A stretch of DNA of 64,000 nucleotides from Pyricularia pennisetigena (taxonomy: Eukaryota; Ascomycota; Sordariomycetes; Magnaporthales; Pyriculariaceae), in the NCBI RefSeq assembly GCF_004337985.1, contig NC_043744.1, positions 6,027,189-6,091,188 on the forward strand, given 5' to 3'. The translations under genes were made by a program, and so were the position numbers. Below the pieces are notes generated by a model. It was not told the origin of the DNA. It did no database searches and was given only the letters and a program-made list of their open reading frames with translations. This document shows, piece after piece, positions 9,191 to 19,574 of the stretch. Within the stretch, counting starts at the first letter, position 1. Every line of letters begins with the position of its first letter.

Positions 9191-10633
9191 ATGGGACTTC
9201 TCCAAAGCATCACGGTGGCCCAGAGCCTTGTCGGCATGGCCATGGCCGCCGCTGTGCACGCTGGTGGGGCCGGGACGAAGGGATACGCGCCCTCGACCAA
9301 TCTCAAGCTCCCATACGACCTCGGAGACGCGTCGGCCATGGTCAGCGTGGCCATGAAGAGGCCCTCGGTGGTGCTGGACGACCTGCCCTCGCTCGCCGAC
9401 GTGAGATGCGCCGACGGCAGCGTCGTCATGACCTTTGACGACGCCGACGGACTCCAAGCCGTCAAGCACAGCTGGCCCAGCTCGGGCGACTTTTTGGTAG
9501 TCATGAGCGAGAGCGCCGGCACCTGCAGCGGCGACAAGGAGCGCGGCTTCTTCCTGCTCGGCGAGCTCAGGCACGACGAGGAGAAGCTCACCGTCACGGC
9601 CGCGGCAGAGAAGCGGCGGCCCAGGGACGAGATCCAGGACGCCATCATCGACTTCAGCCGCAGGACAAAGACCATCAAGCGAAGCCCAGAGGACGCGCCC
9701 ACGACCGTCACGGAGCCGACCGCCGACGAGAGCCGGTCGGAGCCGCTGCCGGTGGCCAGCGAGACCTTCGACGTGGACCTGTCAAACACCACGCTCGCCG
9801 ACAGGCAGGGCCTGTACCTGCACGCCGAGCGCGCCCTGTTCACCAGCACGCTGCAGCTGGACGGCCATTTGCACTACAACCTAGAAGAGCTGGAGCTCGA
9901 CGAGTTCACCATGCGGGTCGAGGTCGACTACGATCTGGACCTCAACGTCACGGCCAACATCGACGGCCGTCTCGGGCTGGACGTCATTGGCTACAGTCCA
10001 CTGTCGGCGTCCATCTCCGCCGTCACCATCCCGGGGATCATCGACATCGGCCCCATCGCCAGCTTCTCCATCGGGGTCGAGCTGGCGGCCCAAGGCCCCG
10101 TCAACACCACGGCCGGATACCGCTCGACCGTCGAGGGCGCCGTCGCCACCTTGAACCTGCTGGACGAGGACGGCAGCACGGCCTCGGGCTGGTCGCCGGA
10201 GACGTCGGGATCGGCCAACGTCTCGACGCAGGTGGCGCTGCAGATCAACCCGTTCGCCGAGCTGTCGGTGGGGTTCGGCGTCGACGTGTTCGAGGGCACG
10301 CTAGAGCTGACCGCCGGCATCTCGGCGCGCCCGACGCTGGTCAACGCCTTCGTGATCGGGTCCGACTTTTCGCTCGGCGGCGAGACCGGCGTCGAGCTGA
10401 CCGGGCCCGCGTGCCCCGGCGCCGACGAGGTCGGGGGTTGCTGCCACAACGCCGCCTGGTACGAGAGCCGCTTCTGGTTCGAGGTGAACGCGGACCTCAC
10501 GCAGTTTTACCGCGTGCCGCTGTACAAGCTTGATCTGCCCATCTACGTCGGCGAGTGCTGGGCGTTTGGGGACGCGGACAATGCGACGGCGCCCGTGCAG
10601 CAGAAGCCAAAGTGCAACAAGAAGAAGAGGTAG
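9191..10633 (+). CDS. secreted fungal-specific protein, probable DUF7029/DUF7223 type
   Basis: 480 residues, intronless, start supported by the context TTCAAGATGG and an immediate signal peptide (residues 1-24, ending AAAVHA). An N-terminal beta-rich domain (about 45-140, RCADGSVVMTFDDADGL through the FFLLGELRHDEEKL region) is followed by a charged linker (145-185). A long beta-rich domain follows (about 190-455) with several N-glycosylation sequons (NTT, NVT, NTT, NVS) and a cysteine cluster near the end (CPGADEVGGCC, then the YVGECWAF site). The tail is basic. I recall this two-domain layout from uncharacterised secreted proteins of plant-associated ascomycetes assigned to DUF7029 and DUF7223; the family numbers are from memory. 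Function unknown; extracellular or cell-wall location is likely. Confidence 0.75.
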   Translation: MGLLQSITVAQSLVGMAMAAAVHAGGAGTKGYAPSTNLKLPYDLGDASAMVSVAMKRPSVVLDDLPSLADVRCADGSVVMTFDDADGLQAVKHSWPSSGDFLVVMSESAGTCSGDKERGFFLLGELRHDEEKLTVTAAAEKRRPRDEIQDAIIDFSRRTKTIKRSPEDAPTTVTEPTADESRSEPLPVASETFDVDLSNTTLADRQGLYLHAERALFTSTLQLDGHLHYNLEELELDEFTMRVEVDYDLDLNVTANIDGRLGLDVIGYSPLSASISAVTIPGIIDIGPIASFSIGVELAAQGPVNTTAGYRSTVEGAVATLNLLDEDGSTASGWSPETSGSANVSTQVALQINPFAELSVGFGVDVFEGTLELTAGISARPTLVNAFVIGSDFSLGGETGVELTGPACPGADEVGGCCHNAAWYESRFWFEVNADLTQFYRVPLYKLDLPIYVGECWAFGDADNATAPVQQKPKCNKKKR

Positions 10634-10978
10634 TCTTCTTTGGCCGCAAGCGACGGTTCAGGGAAAATAAGAAAACATGGAAGAGAAAACTACTTTTTTG
10701 TAATCTAGTCTAGGGACCATAAAAGGAACTCTTCCCAAGAAGAGGGTTTTTGTCTCGTATAAATTGTAGTGACTTTTTTTNNNNNNNNNNNNNNNNNNNN
10801 NTTTTTCGGCCCCAAAATGCCAAGTCACCCACGGTTCTGACTGACAGCGTCCGGAGTTTTTAGACCATATATCCGTGCCGCAGATACTGGCCGCAAATGG
10901 TGTTGCGCTTTCGGGTCCCCACCCGAACCTTTGACCTCCTAGTGCTAGTTCCGGCGATCCCTATGATCGATCAGGTAT
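10634..10978. other. intergenic region containing a 21-base assembly gap
   Basis: Ns fill 10781-10801 inside a T homopolymer (T-runs on both sides), so the gap is probably a collapsed or unsized poly-T tract. The two convergent genes on either side end here. No coding sequence seen. Confidence 0.8.
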
Positions 10979-11278
10979 TTAGGCATATTGACCTTCAATA
11001 TGGCCGTAGACAGACCAATCGATACTAGGTAATTCCGGCGCTACAAGCACCGCCTTACAATCATTATAATAAAGCCTAATTCGATAGGTCACTTTGTTAT
11101 ATGTCACTTTGACATCTTTAGGACTTTCCTCAGGTCTTATAGGAAAAACGCCCCCTCCTTTCGTCATGTAATTTAAAGCAATCCCGACCGCGCATCGTCT
11201 GGGTTCGGAGTCGTTGGCCAAGACAGCGGCGGCTTGGAGAATAGCCAAGGTGGCAGGCACAACAACGCTTTTATACAT
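10979..11278 (-). CDS. small secreted protein, MAX-type effector candidate
   Basis: The ATG at 11276-11278 gives 99 residues; the longer frame begins with TTG and is not needed. Signal peptide residues 1-21 (MYKSVVVPATLAILQAAAVLA). The mature protein of 78 residues has just two cysteines, C29 and C74, 44 residues apart, with alternating hydrophobic strands between them (VKVTYNKV, YRIRLYY), and DCKAVLV followed by a Pro/Asp-Trp turn. Two disulfide-linked cysteines at strand 1 and the last strand in a protein of this size is the known pattern of MAX effectors of blast fungi. These are delivered into plant cells, where some bind host immune proteins. Assignment to MAX is inference; no homologue search was possible. 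Its start resembles the effector candidate at 63,883. Confidence 0.65.
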   Translation of the reverse strand: MYKSVVVPATLAILQAAAVLANDSEPRRCAVGIALNYMTKGGGVFPIRPEESPKDVKVTYNKVTYRIRLYYNDCKAVLVAPELPSIDWSVYGHIEGQYA

Positions 11279-12125
11279 TTTGCTAATCTTCAAAGGTTGT
11301 AAAATAAGTCAGTTTTAAAGTTTAAGAGAGTCTGAGAGGTTATTTCGGGGAAATTGGGAAATACCTGCGAAAGAAGTGAACGTTTGAAATGAATGAGTGA
11401 TGATTGGGAAACCCTTTGACTACCGGGTGCAACTAAGTGGTGTTGCAAGCTTCATATAACATTTTTCTTTAATCCCAAATACTTGTGCAGGAATGGATAC
11501 ATGGACCTTTGCGGGTGATTTTGAGTTGATGTTAGCAAAGCTTAACTCATTCTTATGCTATGCATTGGCGGAAAATAACCAGAATTTGGGGGAAATATTG
11601 AGCCAGTAAGATTACCCAACGTTGATGGCACCAAGCTAATATTTCTCAAACAATCCTTGGATGGAATATAATGCCTAATCAAAGTCCAAAAATGTTCACC
11701 ACGTACACGTTAATCAGATGTGATTTATATACAATTCCTGCGTTTTCCAGGCATGTTTGGCTGTTACCGATCATCGTATTACAACCAGTCCGTAATTATA
11801 AACCCGGTTTGTTAACTTTTTCTCTTGTTAACATGTACCCGCTTTTACCGTCAGTTCATATTCTTAAATTTAGTTTAAAAAACTCTATCTCTGCAGAGGG
11901 CGTTTATTAAACTTTTCGGGTCTATTAATAATCCCGTGGTATATCCGACTAATAAATTATTATCGCGCCTGGACCATTGTCCGTCATAAAAACCGGCAAT
12001 TCTTCATTTTCATAGCTGCATGGAAATTACGCACAGTTAAATAGAGAAATGGTATCATTTATTCAGTTCCAAAACTTTATGCGTATACGAAATGGATAAC
12101 AGCAAAAGAAACGAATAACTTTGCA

Positions 12126-12157
<32 letters not shown>

Positions 12158-12859
12158 AAAAAAATAAACTTTTTGCAATTTAATTACTATTTTGTATTAT
12201 TAGCAGCCTACTTTATTTGGCTTTACGATTTAGTTAGAATTCGTAGATCAATCTGGCAAACGGTGCCGTGATGGAAGCATTGTATAAGATTATGGCAAGT
12301 TCTAATTATAACAGCATTGACTGTTGGAACAACAACGGTTATCGCACCTGGGCATTCGTTAGTTGTGGGTTGCGATTCAGGGGGTGCACGTGCGATCCGA
12401 ATGCTTAACTCCTCAGGCACCCGTGGACCCACGCGGCCCGTTTTCTCGGTTGGTATAGTCACACCTAGTTTCTACACCTGGACGAGGTCTATGTACATTG
12501 TCACATGTACTTAAATTTCCTGCTATGCTTTGAAAAAAAAGCCCTGTTGTGCAGATCGCCTGGCTAATGTCGCATAACCTTTCAGGTAAATATAGTGCAT
12601 TCTAGACTCATCCATGGCCGCAACGGTCTTTCTTGCATGGTGTGCACGATTTAAGGTCGGCAGACCGAAACTGCGCAGCTGTGATATGAGAAGTGCACCG
12701 GTGCATCTGTAAACGCGCGGAGACACTTTGTCTGAGGGGTTCTGAGATCCAGCAATCGACAGTGTAATCTGACATTGTTATACCACGCTGCCCTGGCCCT
12801 TTTCTCGTCTATTCAAGCTCTGAAAAAAAAAAAAAAAAAAAAAAAAGAAAACAAACAGC
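11279..12859. other. intergenic region between two effector candidates
   Basis: AT-leaning, gene-poor. It holds adenine tracts at 12125-12144 and 12146-12164 and another at 12823-12846, immediately before the next start codon. I see no recognisable transposon ends and no convincing coding frame; the short frames around 11,670-11,910 and 12,220-12,730 have no signal peptide or family resemblance. Confidence 0.4.
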
Positions 12860-13226
12860 ATGCAGTTCGGACCCGCCTTGGCCACCGCGGCCGCTTGCTT
12901 GGTTGGTTCATCCTTCGCCTGGGTGATGAGGGTTGTCGACGTCGACAGCAGCCACAACCCGCGCATAGATGCCTGCAAGGTCACCATGTCCAAGGGCGAC
13001 TTTTCGATTACAAAATACACCAAAGCTTCAGGTAACTATAATTTTTCCAGACGGCCTGAGTAGGATATTCGTTACCGTGGATCAGAGATGCGTGGTGGGC
13101 GAAATCGGGCATAACCCCAAGGGTTTCAACTTTGACGCGAAACCCATCCAATGGGTCGACGACCCCAGTCCACAACAAATCACGCAACGGATTAGAAAGC
13201 TCAACAAAGAAGGGGCAACGCCGTGA
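12860..13226 (+). pseudogene. small secreted protein, effector candidate with frame break or 19-bp intron-like gap
   Basis: ATG at 12860, signal peptide MQFGPALATAAACLVGSSFA. The first frame runs to a stop at 13063; the second half continues in the next frame to a TGA at 13226. Between them lies 13032-13050, a 19-base stretch that begins GTAACT and ends TTTTTCCAG, looking like an intron with its middle removed. Skipping it would restore one frame of 115 residues with cysteines at about 39 and 71, a spacing and strand pattern resembling MAX effectors. A 19-base intron is below the size known for ascomycetes. So this is either a pseudogene made by an intron deletion, a one-base indel or sequencing error, or a gene with an unusual splice. 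A 52-base alternative intron (GTCACC donor) would also restore the frame, but its donor is poor. Confidence 0.5.
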
Positions 13227-14620
13227 TCATGGAGTTTGAATTTACTCTCGCTCGCTCTCTCTCTCTCTTTTTTTTTTTTTTGGCGTAGTGTTTTGTCGTC
13301 GTTGGTGTTGGAGTAGATGGCTGCGTCTCATTTGCCATGTATACCAGGATATGTTTTGCTCAAATACATTTGATATCATCATGCAAAGGTCTGGATCTTG
13401 CTTATCCGGATCACACCGCCACGGAGCCCCTGGGTATTGACAAGAACACAAACATGCAACCGCCACCGACCCTGTCTCACAAGCACTGAGAGTAGCATTG
13501 GTTAGATACCTATGACCCCTGAGCGCAGCACTTTGCACCGGTCTGGTGGGGAGGAGACGGTAGCGCAGGTCTGCCAGTCTCGTGTGCCGACGCAATATAT
13601 GGTTATGGCATTGCAACAATTTTTTACTCATTATTGTATCATGGAAACAAGCAGGAGAGGCTTTAGAGCGGTCGACGCAAACCACTACTGACGCCTGCTG
13701 GCTCGAGGCCCATCGGGTATCAACCGCATCTCAACAAGCCTTTGCCTGCCACATCAGATGAACATGTCTTTTTGCTGAACGGAGGTGCAGTAGGGAAACT
13801 CTATCAAGCAGTTTACTTTTTTTTGACCATGACAAGCGACTAAAGCCAGTAATTAAATTTGGTGGCCAAACTGGGTATCTTTTATCCTTTGATGGTTGCG
13901 ATCAAGAGCATCAAGAATGCAATTGACCGTGACAGCGCCGCCCGGATATGCAGCCAACTGCACAACGTCCAGCAGAGGCGCGAGCAATGCATAAACTTGG
14001 ACATGGTGACACGGGTGCAACGCTCGTCCAGGTGTGGCGGTTACAGGATCCACCGGATGATTGTTGTAAGGTAGATGCCGGAGGAAACGTTTCGTCCCAT
14101 GCACGTTCCCATCATGGACAGCTACCGTCGCCGACTGGGTCGCGCCATTGGTCTTTCTTGTCGAATGTTGTTTTGTCTGATGTGCCCCGAGGGCGAATGG
14201 CCACATGGGTCGCCACCCCACGAGGGGTTTTGGCTGCTTTGCTGTCCCGTCGTTGCACAAGGTTCGTCCGGTCTGTCGATCCCGGACCGTTTTTGAGGGC
14301 CAAGTCAATCTTGAGTCTTGACTATTCATCTCACCAGCCCGTGAACGGGTGTGCCTGACCGAGGTACTCAAGTACCAAGCTTCAATCCAACCATCTCATA
14401 GGCCGAGATGGCCCATGGAAAGCGCAGCAGAAGCAACGTGCGGGGTGTCTAGTCAAGTCTAGAGCCCTTGGTACAAAACGCAGACCCCTCCTGGATTGTC
14501 AGCTTTGCTTGTCGGGTCCAGCCTAGTCTGATTTTTTTTTCTTTTTCTCTTTCTCTAGCGTAAGCGCCCTCAAACCTCCCATACCCCTCCAAAAGCAAAC
14601 ATTCTCTCCGACCTTGACAA

Positions 14621-14661
<41 letters not shown>
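13227..14661. other. intergenic region upstream of the GNAT gene
   Basis: Contains a CT microsatellite followed by a T-run (about 13246-13280). Frames of 136-172 residues overlap on both strands at 13,850-14,370, without signal sequence, domain or splice logic; I do not call them. A pyrimidine-rich stretch (about 14531-14560) and an (AAC)n repeat lead into the next gene. Confidence 0.4.
14620..14661 (+). repeat. (AAC/CAA)n microsatellite in the 5' leader of the GNAT gene
   Basis: About 14 tandem AAC units end one base before the ATG at 14662. The frame upstream of the ATG is open and would read as polythreonine, which explains a spuriously long frame starting at 14614. Confidence 0.85.
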
Positions 14662-14665
<4 letters not shown>

Positions 14666-15433
14666 CTCTACAATTCGGTCTCTGCGAACCCTCCGACGTG
14701 CCGCGGTGCTTCGAGATCACCTCGCGCGCCTTTGGCACCGAGCACGGCTACTTCGAGGCCGTGTTCCCAGACCACGCCACGCCCGAGGGCCGCAGGTCGG
14801 GCGCCGAGAGGCTGGCCGGCGCGCTAAAGAACCCGCAGGCACGGCTGTGCAAGGTGACGGACACGGACACGGGCGAGATCCTCGGTTTCGCAAAGTGGGA
14901 CGTCTACGAAAGGTCGCCGACCGACGTCGGGGCCAAGGACGGGCCAAAGGGCGACTACTGGAAGGACGAAAAGGCCAAGGAGCTGTCGGACTATTTCTGG
15001 TGGGAGTTTACCCGAAGGCGGTGGGATGCGGTGCGGGAGTCTGGGGGTGATATTGTCTGTGAGTAGGGCCCTTTCGGACCATGATTGGGGGTGTGGGCAG
15101 CTCGTTATCGGCCATCGTTCCACTGACGAGCAGTTTGCATTTTTTTTTTTTCTTTTTGCGACAAAAAACCCAGCCCTCGACATCATGGTTGTCGACCCGG
15201 CCCACCATCGACGCGGCATCGGAAGGATGCTGATGAAGTACGGCGTCGACGAGGCCGACAGGCTCGCGGTGGAATCGGTGGTGGAGGCGTCGAGGATGGG
15301 GAGGTTTCTGTACGAAAACTTTGGCTTCGAGATACTCGAGGATGTGCTCATCCCCGTGCCACCCGGGCAGGAAGGAAAGGAGCAGTTTTTTCACTGGATG
15401 AGGCGACCGGCGACGGTCAAGGCGGCAGCATGA
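14662..15433 (+). CDS. GNAT-family N-acetyltransferase
   Basis: Spliced gene join(14662..15058, 15174..15433), 218 residues. The intron of 115 bp has donor GTGAGT at 15059, branch point CTGAC at 15123-15127 and acceptor CCAG ending 15173, and joining restores one frame. Strand/helix start MPLQFGLCEPSDVPRCFEIT; the substrate region includes FAKWDVYERSP. The second exon opens with the acetyl-CoA motif A: IMVVDPAHHRRGIGRMLM, where RRGIGR is the R/Q-x-x-G-x-G/A pyrophosphate loop. It ends with the motif B region NFGFEILEDV. Such proteins transfer acetyl from acetyl-CoA to a small amine or a protein N-terminus/lysine; the substrate cannot be read from sequence. No signal peptide, so cytosolic. Confidence 0.88.
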
Positions 15434-15611
15434 GTCGGGGGTCTCACAGCTAAGGCTCTGGCTATATTTCTCGCGTTCCGGTGACTAATAAGGATATTCC
15501 CTAGCTTCTACGCTTTCATTTACAAGTCGCAAAAGCTACAACAGACCTCTGATTTTTCCACTATAGTATCGAAAAACTATATAGTCCAGAATCTTTCCCG
15601 TCGTCTCCTCC

Positions 15612-16120
15612 CTACAGCCCCATGAAAGCCATGTCATCGCCCCCAATGATGGGAATATCGTGCCCGTACTTGGGATTCCACACCCCCTTGACCTTGGCCG
15701 TCAGCTGCCCGTCCCCGCCGTAAAGCGTCGTCGTGTACCCGCTCTCGGGCGAGTTCTGCAGCGTCCTGGCCGGCGAGTCCGACAGGCCCAGCACGCCGCG
15801 CCACTGCTTAAGGGCCTCCTCGTAGTTGTTCCAGTGCAGGGTCGTGTCGGCGCCGCCGTGCATGATCATCATCCTCGGCCGCGCGCCGTCGTAGCCGGGA
15901 TACATGTCCTTGGCCATCTTGGTCCAGACCGCCTGCGACGGCCGGACCTGGCCGTTGGCGCAGCTGCTGTTCCACGCGTTGACCTGGCCCGACGCCGACA
16001 TGAAGCAGCCGGCGGGGACTCCCGAGTGCGCAATGACGGTCTGGAAGAGCTCGGGGTAGGTCGCAGCCATGACGTTCTGTTGATGGTCAGTTTCGGCTTC
16101 GGTCGGGTTTTGGAGGGGAG

Positions 16121-16167
<47 letters not shown>

Positions 16168-16593
16168 ACATACTGCCATCATGGCTCCGCTGCTAGCCCC
16201 TACCAGGTGCACCTTTTTCGCGTCCGCCTTGTACTGCGTAATGGCGTACTTGACCATGTTGGCGATGCTGTTGGAGTCGCCCCCGCCGTCGTGCATCAGG
16301 GTCTTGCGCGACGAGACGTCGAAGCAAGTGCCCTGGTACGGCGACTCCGGGTAGATGACGACGAAGCCCTTCTGGTCGGCCAGGCGGGCATAAGGCGTGC
16401 TGCCGTAGAAGGAGCTGGCGGTGCCCTGACAGTGGTGGACGGCGACCACGATTGCCGGGTTGGTGGCCACGCGGTCCGGCACGTAGACAAACATCTTGAC
16501 GTTTGCCGGGTTGGCCCCAAAGTCGTTGACGCGCTGCAGGGAGGCGGCGCTGGCCAGGCCGCCGAGGGCCAGGAGGACGGTGGTTAATAACAT
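15612..16593 (-). CDS. secreted CE1 esterase, acetylxylan/feruloyl esterase type
   Basis: Spliced gene on the minus strand, exon 1 16593..16174 and exon 2 16076..15612, 294 residues. The 97-bp intron has donor GTATGT, a CTGAC branch point and acceptor ACAG, and contains a 46-base T-run on the coding strand. Signal peptide residues 1-16 (MLLTTVLLALGGLASA). An alpha/beta-hydrolase of the CE1/PHB-depolymerase-like family: oxyanion region HHCQGTASSFYG, nucleophile elbow GASSG with Ser134 shortly before the splice site, acid near HGGADTTL and catalytic histidine in YGHDIP. The family removes acetyl or feruloyl groups from xylan outside the cell, helping plant cell wall breakdown. There is no carbohydrate-binding module at the C-terminus. 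The exact ester specificity is inferred from family resemblance. Confidence 0.88.
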
Positions 16594-17152
16594 GGCGCCG
16601 TGCGTGCGAAAGTGACGGTTGAAGGAGAGGGAGGGGGGGAGGTGAAGGCGAAGTGAGCTTGGGACGAGACCCCCCCCCCCAGAGGCTGGAGATCCGGGGG
16701 CCTGGACATGCTCTTATGCCCGCGTCGACGGAATATTTGTCTGCCATTTCCGTCTCGGATCTTGTTCCCCCATGACGAATAGCCAAATTGGGGAGGCAAA
16801 AGAGTGGATCTTGGCAACGTCATTGGCGGGAATCCGATTTGGCCATATTGAACCCCTCCACGGCATCAGGGTTCTCCTCTTGTCTGGGATAAAGAAGCAA
16901 TCCAGCCTCTGGCGGCGGGTAAATTACTCGTAGGTGGCTCTGTCGAGTAAGCACATTATGCGGTTCTGACTATTGCTGGAATCCCTGACGATCAAGAGTA
17001 AACCGCAGGCTGCAATCTGCATTACTCTGATCAGGATCTTTGGAAATTCAAAAATTAAAAAAAAAAAGAAAAAAAAATAATCAACAACGAGAGGAGCATT
17101 CGTGCAACGTTTTGCGGGACAACAAAGAACAGAATTCTATCACTACACCGAC
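16594..17152. other. intergenic region, shared upstream region of the esterase and the truncated secreted-protein candidate
   Basis: Divergent promoter space. It holds a run of 11 C at 16670-16680 and A-rich tracts at about 17057-17078. No gene seen. Confidence 0.4.
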
Positions 17153-17685
17153 ATGCTCGTGATGCGATGGATATCAGTCTATATTTGGATTTTGGCAGTC
17201 CGCCCTTTAGTCATGTTGTGGCCTTTGATCATCGCAGCCAAAAGCCGGCCCCAGTTCGAGCTTAATCTATACGAGAAGTGCGCGCTCGGCAAGGGGTTGG
17301 GCTGCTTTGTAACCCTGTACGTCTGACGAAGAACTTTCACCGTCCACTGTTGCTATAATGGTCAAAAGCCTGTCCTGAAACGAAGACCCGTCCCCGATTA
17401 GACCAAGTGCGCCCTATAACCAATGACCGATTATCGTGTTCCGAAAAGCCTTGTTCCTTCCTTTGGCTGCGGGACTTCAACAACACCCTCTGCATCTCGG
17501 GGTATTACAATCGTGAAGCCCGGAGGCTCTGGACCGTGGATGAAATCAAAGGAACAACCCTCATTGAATTTAATGGTAAAAACATGACTTCCGTCCTCCA
17601 TGTGAGGAACCTCCTCGTGTGCCTTAAACCTGCATCTTTTGTTAAAAAGTCACTTGTTGTGTATTTTGAAGCCTATATAGCATAG
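17153..17685 (+). pseudogene. possible secreted-protein gene truncated by the transposon block
   Basis: ATG at 17153 opens a hydrophobic leader (MLVMRWISVYIWILAVRP, then LVMLWPLIIAA), then ELNLYEKCALGKGLGCF. A second segment (17449-17682) reads PCSFLWLRDFNNTLCISGYY and onward with alternating hydrophobic strands, and is open from 17359 but lacks its own ATG. An intron at 17309-17448 (GTAACC donor, AAAAG acceptor) would join them in frame, though both sites are weak. The final stop codon TAG (17683-17685) is the first three bases of the MULE-like element that begins the AT-rich block, so the native C-terminus is lost. Effector-like by composition; low confidence. Confidence 0.35.
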
Positions 17686-18430
17686 TCTCAGTGCTCAGAC
17701 TAGACCCCTGCGGGGTCCGAGCGCTCCATGTACCTTTCAGCCACATGGCTTTTCGACCAATTAACTTGGCCGAAAAGATCGCGCTCGTTCTAGTCTGAGG
17801 ACAATTCGTCGCATTTCGCCGTTTATAGCGGTATTATTAACAATTTATTGAATACTGCAATATCGCCAATAACCATTTTTTTAATTTGAGGATAATTTGT
17901 TGTATTCCGGCGTTTATGGTGGATATATGTATTGTATTCGCATTATGTGTATATCGTATGCGCAAAGAATAATAATATAACCACTGTGCACAATAGAATA
18001 TGCAATTAAAAGAAAAATACAAAATCGTAAAAATATAAGGTAAACTATATTATAGAGCTTGAATTTTAGTGGTTTTTTTTGGCGGAGCAAACGCTTTTAT
18101 ACCTGCTGTTAACTTATTATTTAAATATCAAATGCATTTTCCAATTTTTAATTATTTTGAACTACTATTTTAAATAATAGTAAATATTTATATAACCCTA
18201 ATATATTACAAAAGATTAACATTTACCAGTCTAACCGAGGAAAATCCGCGCAATTATGGTTTAATTTCAATATTTTATTTATTTTTTTCTTTCAATTAAT
18301 AAATTATTAAAAAATCGAAAAGAATACCCTATTATTGGTTAAACAAATTGAAATTTTAATATAATTATTTTTTGATGATATTTTATTGAAATGTAGCTTA
18401 ATTTCTTTTTACAGATTTTATTCAATTAAA
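17683..18430 (-). mobile_element. MULE-like non-autonomous element, copy 1 (partial, reversed)
   Basis: Begins TAGTCTCAGTGCTCAGACTAG, the reverse complement of the right end of the full copies at 24,008 and 47,253, and contains the same subterminal GCCGTTTATAGCGGTA repeat. It is cut at TA 18431-18432 by a Pot-type relic. It marks the left border of the AT-rich block. Confidence 0.75.
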
Positions 18431-18432
18431 TA

Positions 18433-19018
18433 ACGTCGGGTACTCCCTGATGGCCAACCCCCCTGTTGGCCACCCAAAAATAACAACACTTTTATTTTTA
18501 TCCTCTAACTTCTATTATAAATATTTCGACGAATTTTTCATTTTTGGAATTACTTTTTTCTAATCTTAATTCTTCAATTTCCAATAAAGCAATTTGCCGA
18601 AAATCAGCTTACTTCCGCCATTAAAAACGTTAATAATGGCCAATCAATTGCAAAAACCTCCCGAAAGTGGGATATACCTAAAAATACATTTCGTCACCGT
18701 TTTCAAGGTTTTCAATTTTATAAAAAAACATAAAACCTTTTTCAAAAACTTCCTACTAAATAGGAAAAACATTTAACCAATTGGGTATTTGCTCAAACAG
18801 TTTTGGGGTTTCCGCTAACGCATTAAAAATTACGTTTTCTTACCGAACGAATTTTTCAGGCCGCCGGAAAAACAAAAGATTTTGGAAAACGTTGGATAAC
18901 CCGGTTTTTGATTCGTTATCCAATCCTTAAAACCCAAAAGCCCCGTTGAATAAAAAACGTTCGGGTTAATGGAGCTATTATGGAAATAACTAAATTTTAA
19001 TGATTTTATATTATTAAC
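18433..19018 (+). mobile_element. RIP-mutated Pot-type (Fot1/pogo) transposon relic, 5' part
   Basis: Left terminal repeat ACGTCGGGTACTCCCTGATG begins directly after TA (18431-18432). From about 18,520 the sequence aligns with the Pot2-like element at 5,320-5,800, including the leader AAATATTTCGACGAATTTTT and the coding start, whose ATG has become ATA. Its terminal repeat differs from that of the intact element, so it is a different, related family. Only about the first 590 bp remain; a Copia LTR abuts it at 19,019. Confidence 0.75.
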
Positions 19019-19574
19019 TATTAACAATATGGGTTACTAAAAGGGGTTTAGGCATTAGCCTAAGTGCGGCGTGGTGCTAGTTGCGCTATAAGGCCTGTAA
19101 TTATAGGGCTTAAATGCCCTAAGTTTTTCACTAAAATTTTGAGACTAATACTTTCAATTTATTGGTGGGGGAGACTTTGCTTTATCTCCCTTACATACTC
19201 TCCGACATCGAAGTGGGGGTCCGCACCCCGCAAAAGGTTCCGGTGCCGCACACGATTTTCCGAAAAATTATTTTGTATACGTTATTGAAAAAGCCTCCTT
19301 ATTTTCATACGAAGCATTTCTAAATTCGCACTAATTTATTAATTTAATGAAATTTTTAACCTGATATAGGGTAATTAATTCGTAAATGCAGGGTGGGTGT
19401 GAATCCGGTACAGGGTAAACCCCATTCGCTGACATTTCAAATCGCAATTCCTGCAATATAAAATATAACGGAAAATCCGACAGCCCCAATAACCCCATTT
19501 CAGCACTATTTACTATAATTTATATACAAATAAGAGTGGACCCATTACATGCTAAATAACGCATATAATTAACA
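19019..19574 (-). repeat. Copia C2 3' LTR
   Basis: 556 bp, matching the 61,419-61,973 LTR in reverse complement. On the minus strand it starts TGTTAATTATATGCG right after an AAAAAAGGGG polypurine tract and ends TTAATA, a mutated TTAACA. Confidence 0.75.

Noticed and set aside
13853..14371. 172-residue minus-strand frame
   Set aside because: Overlaps a plus-strand frame of equal quality; no signal peptide, motif or splice evidence for either.
14614..15066. GNAT frame starting with polythreonine
   Set aside because: The threonine run is the (AAC)n leader repeat; the ATG at 14,662 and the intron at 15,059-15,173 give a proper GNAT protein.
16087..16593. Esterase frame with a polyphenylalanine stretch
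   Set aside because: The Phe run is the T-tract of the intron; splicing at 16,173/16,077 restores the esterase.
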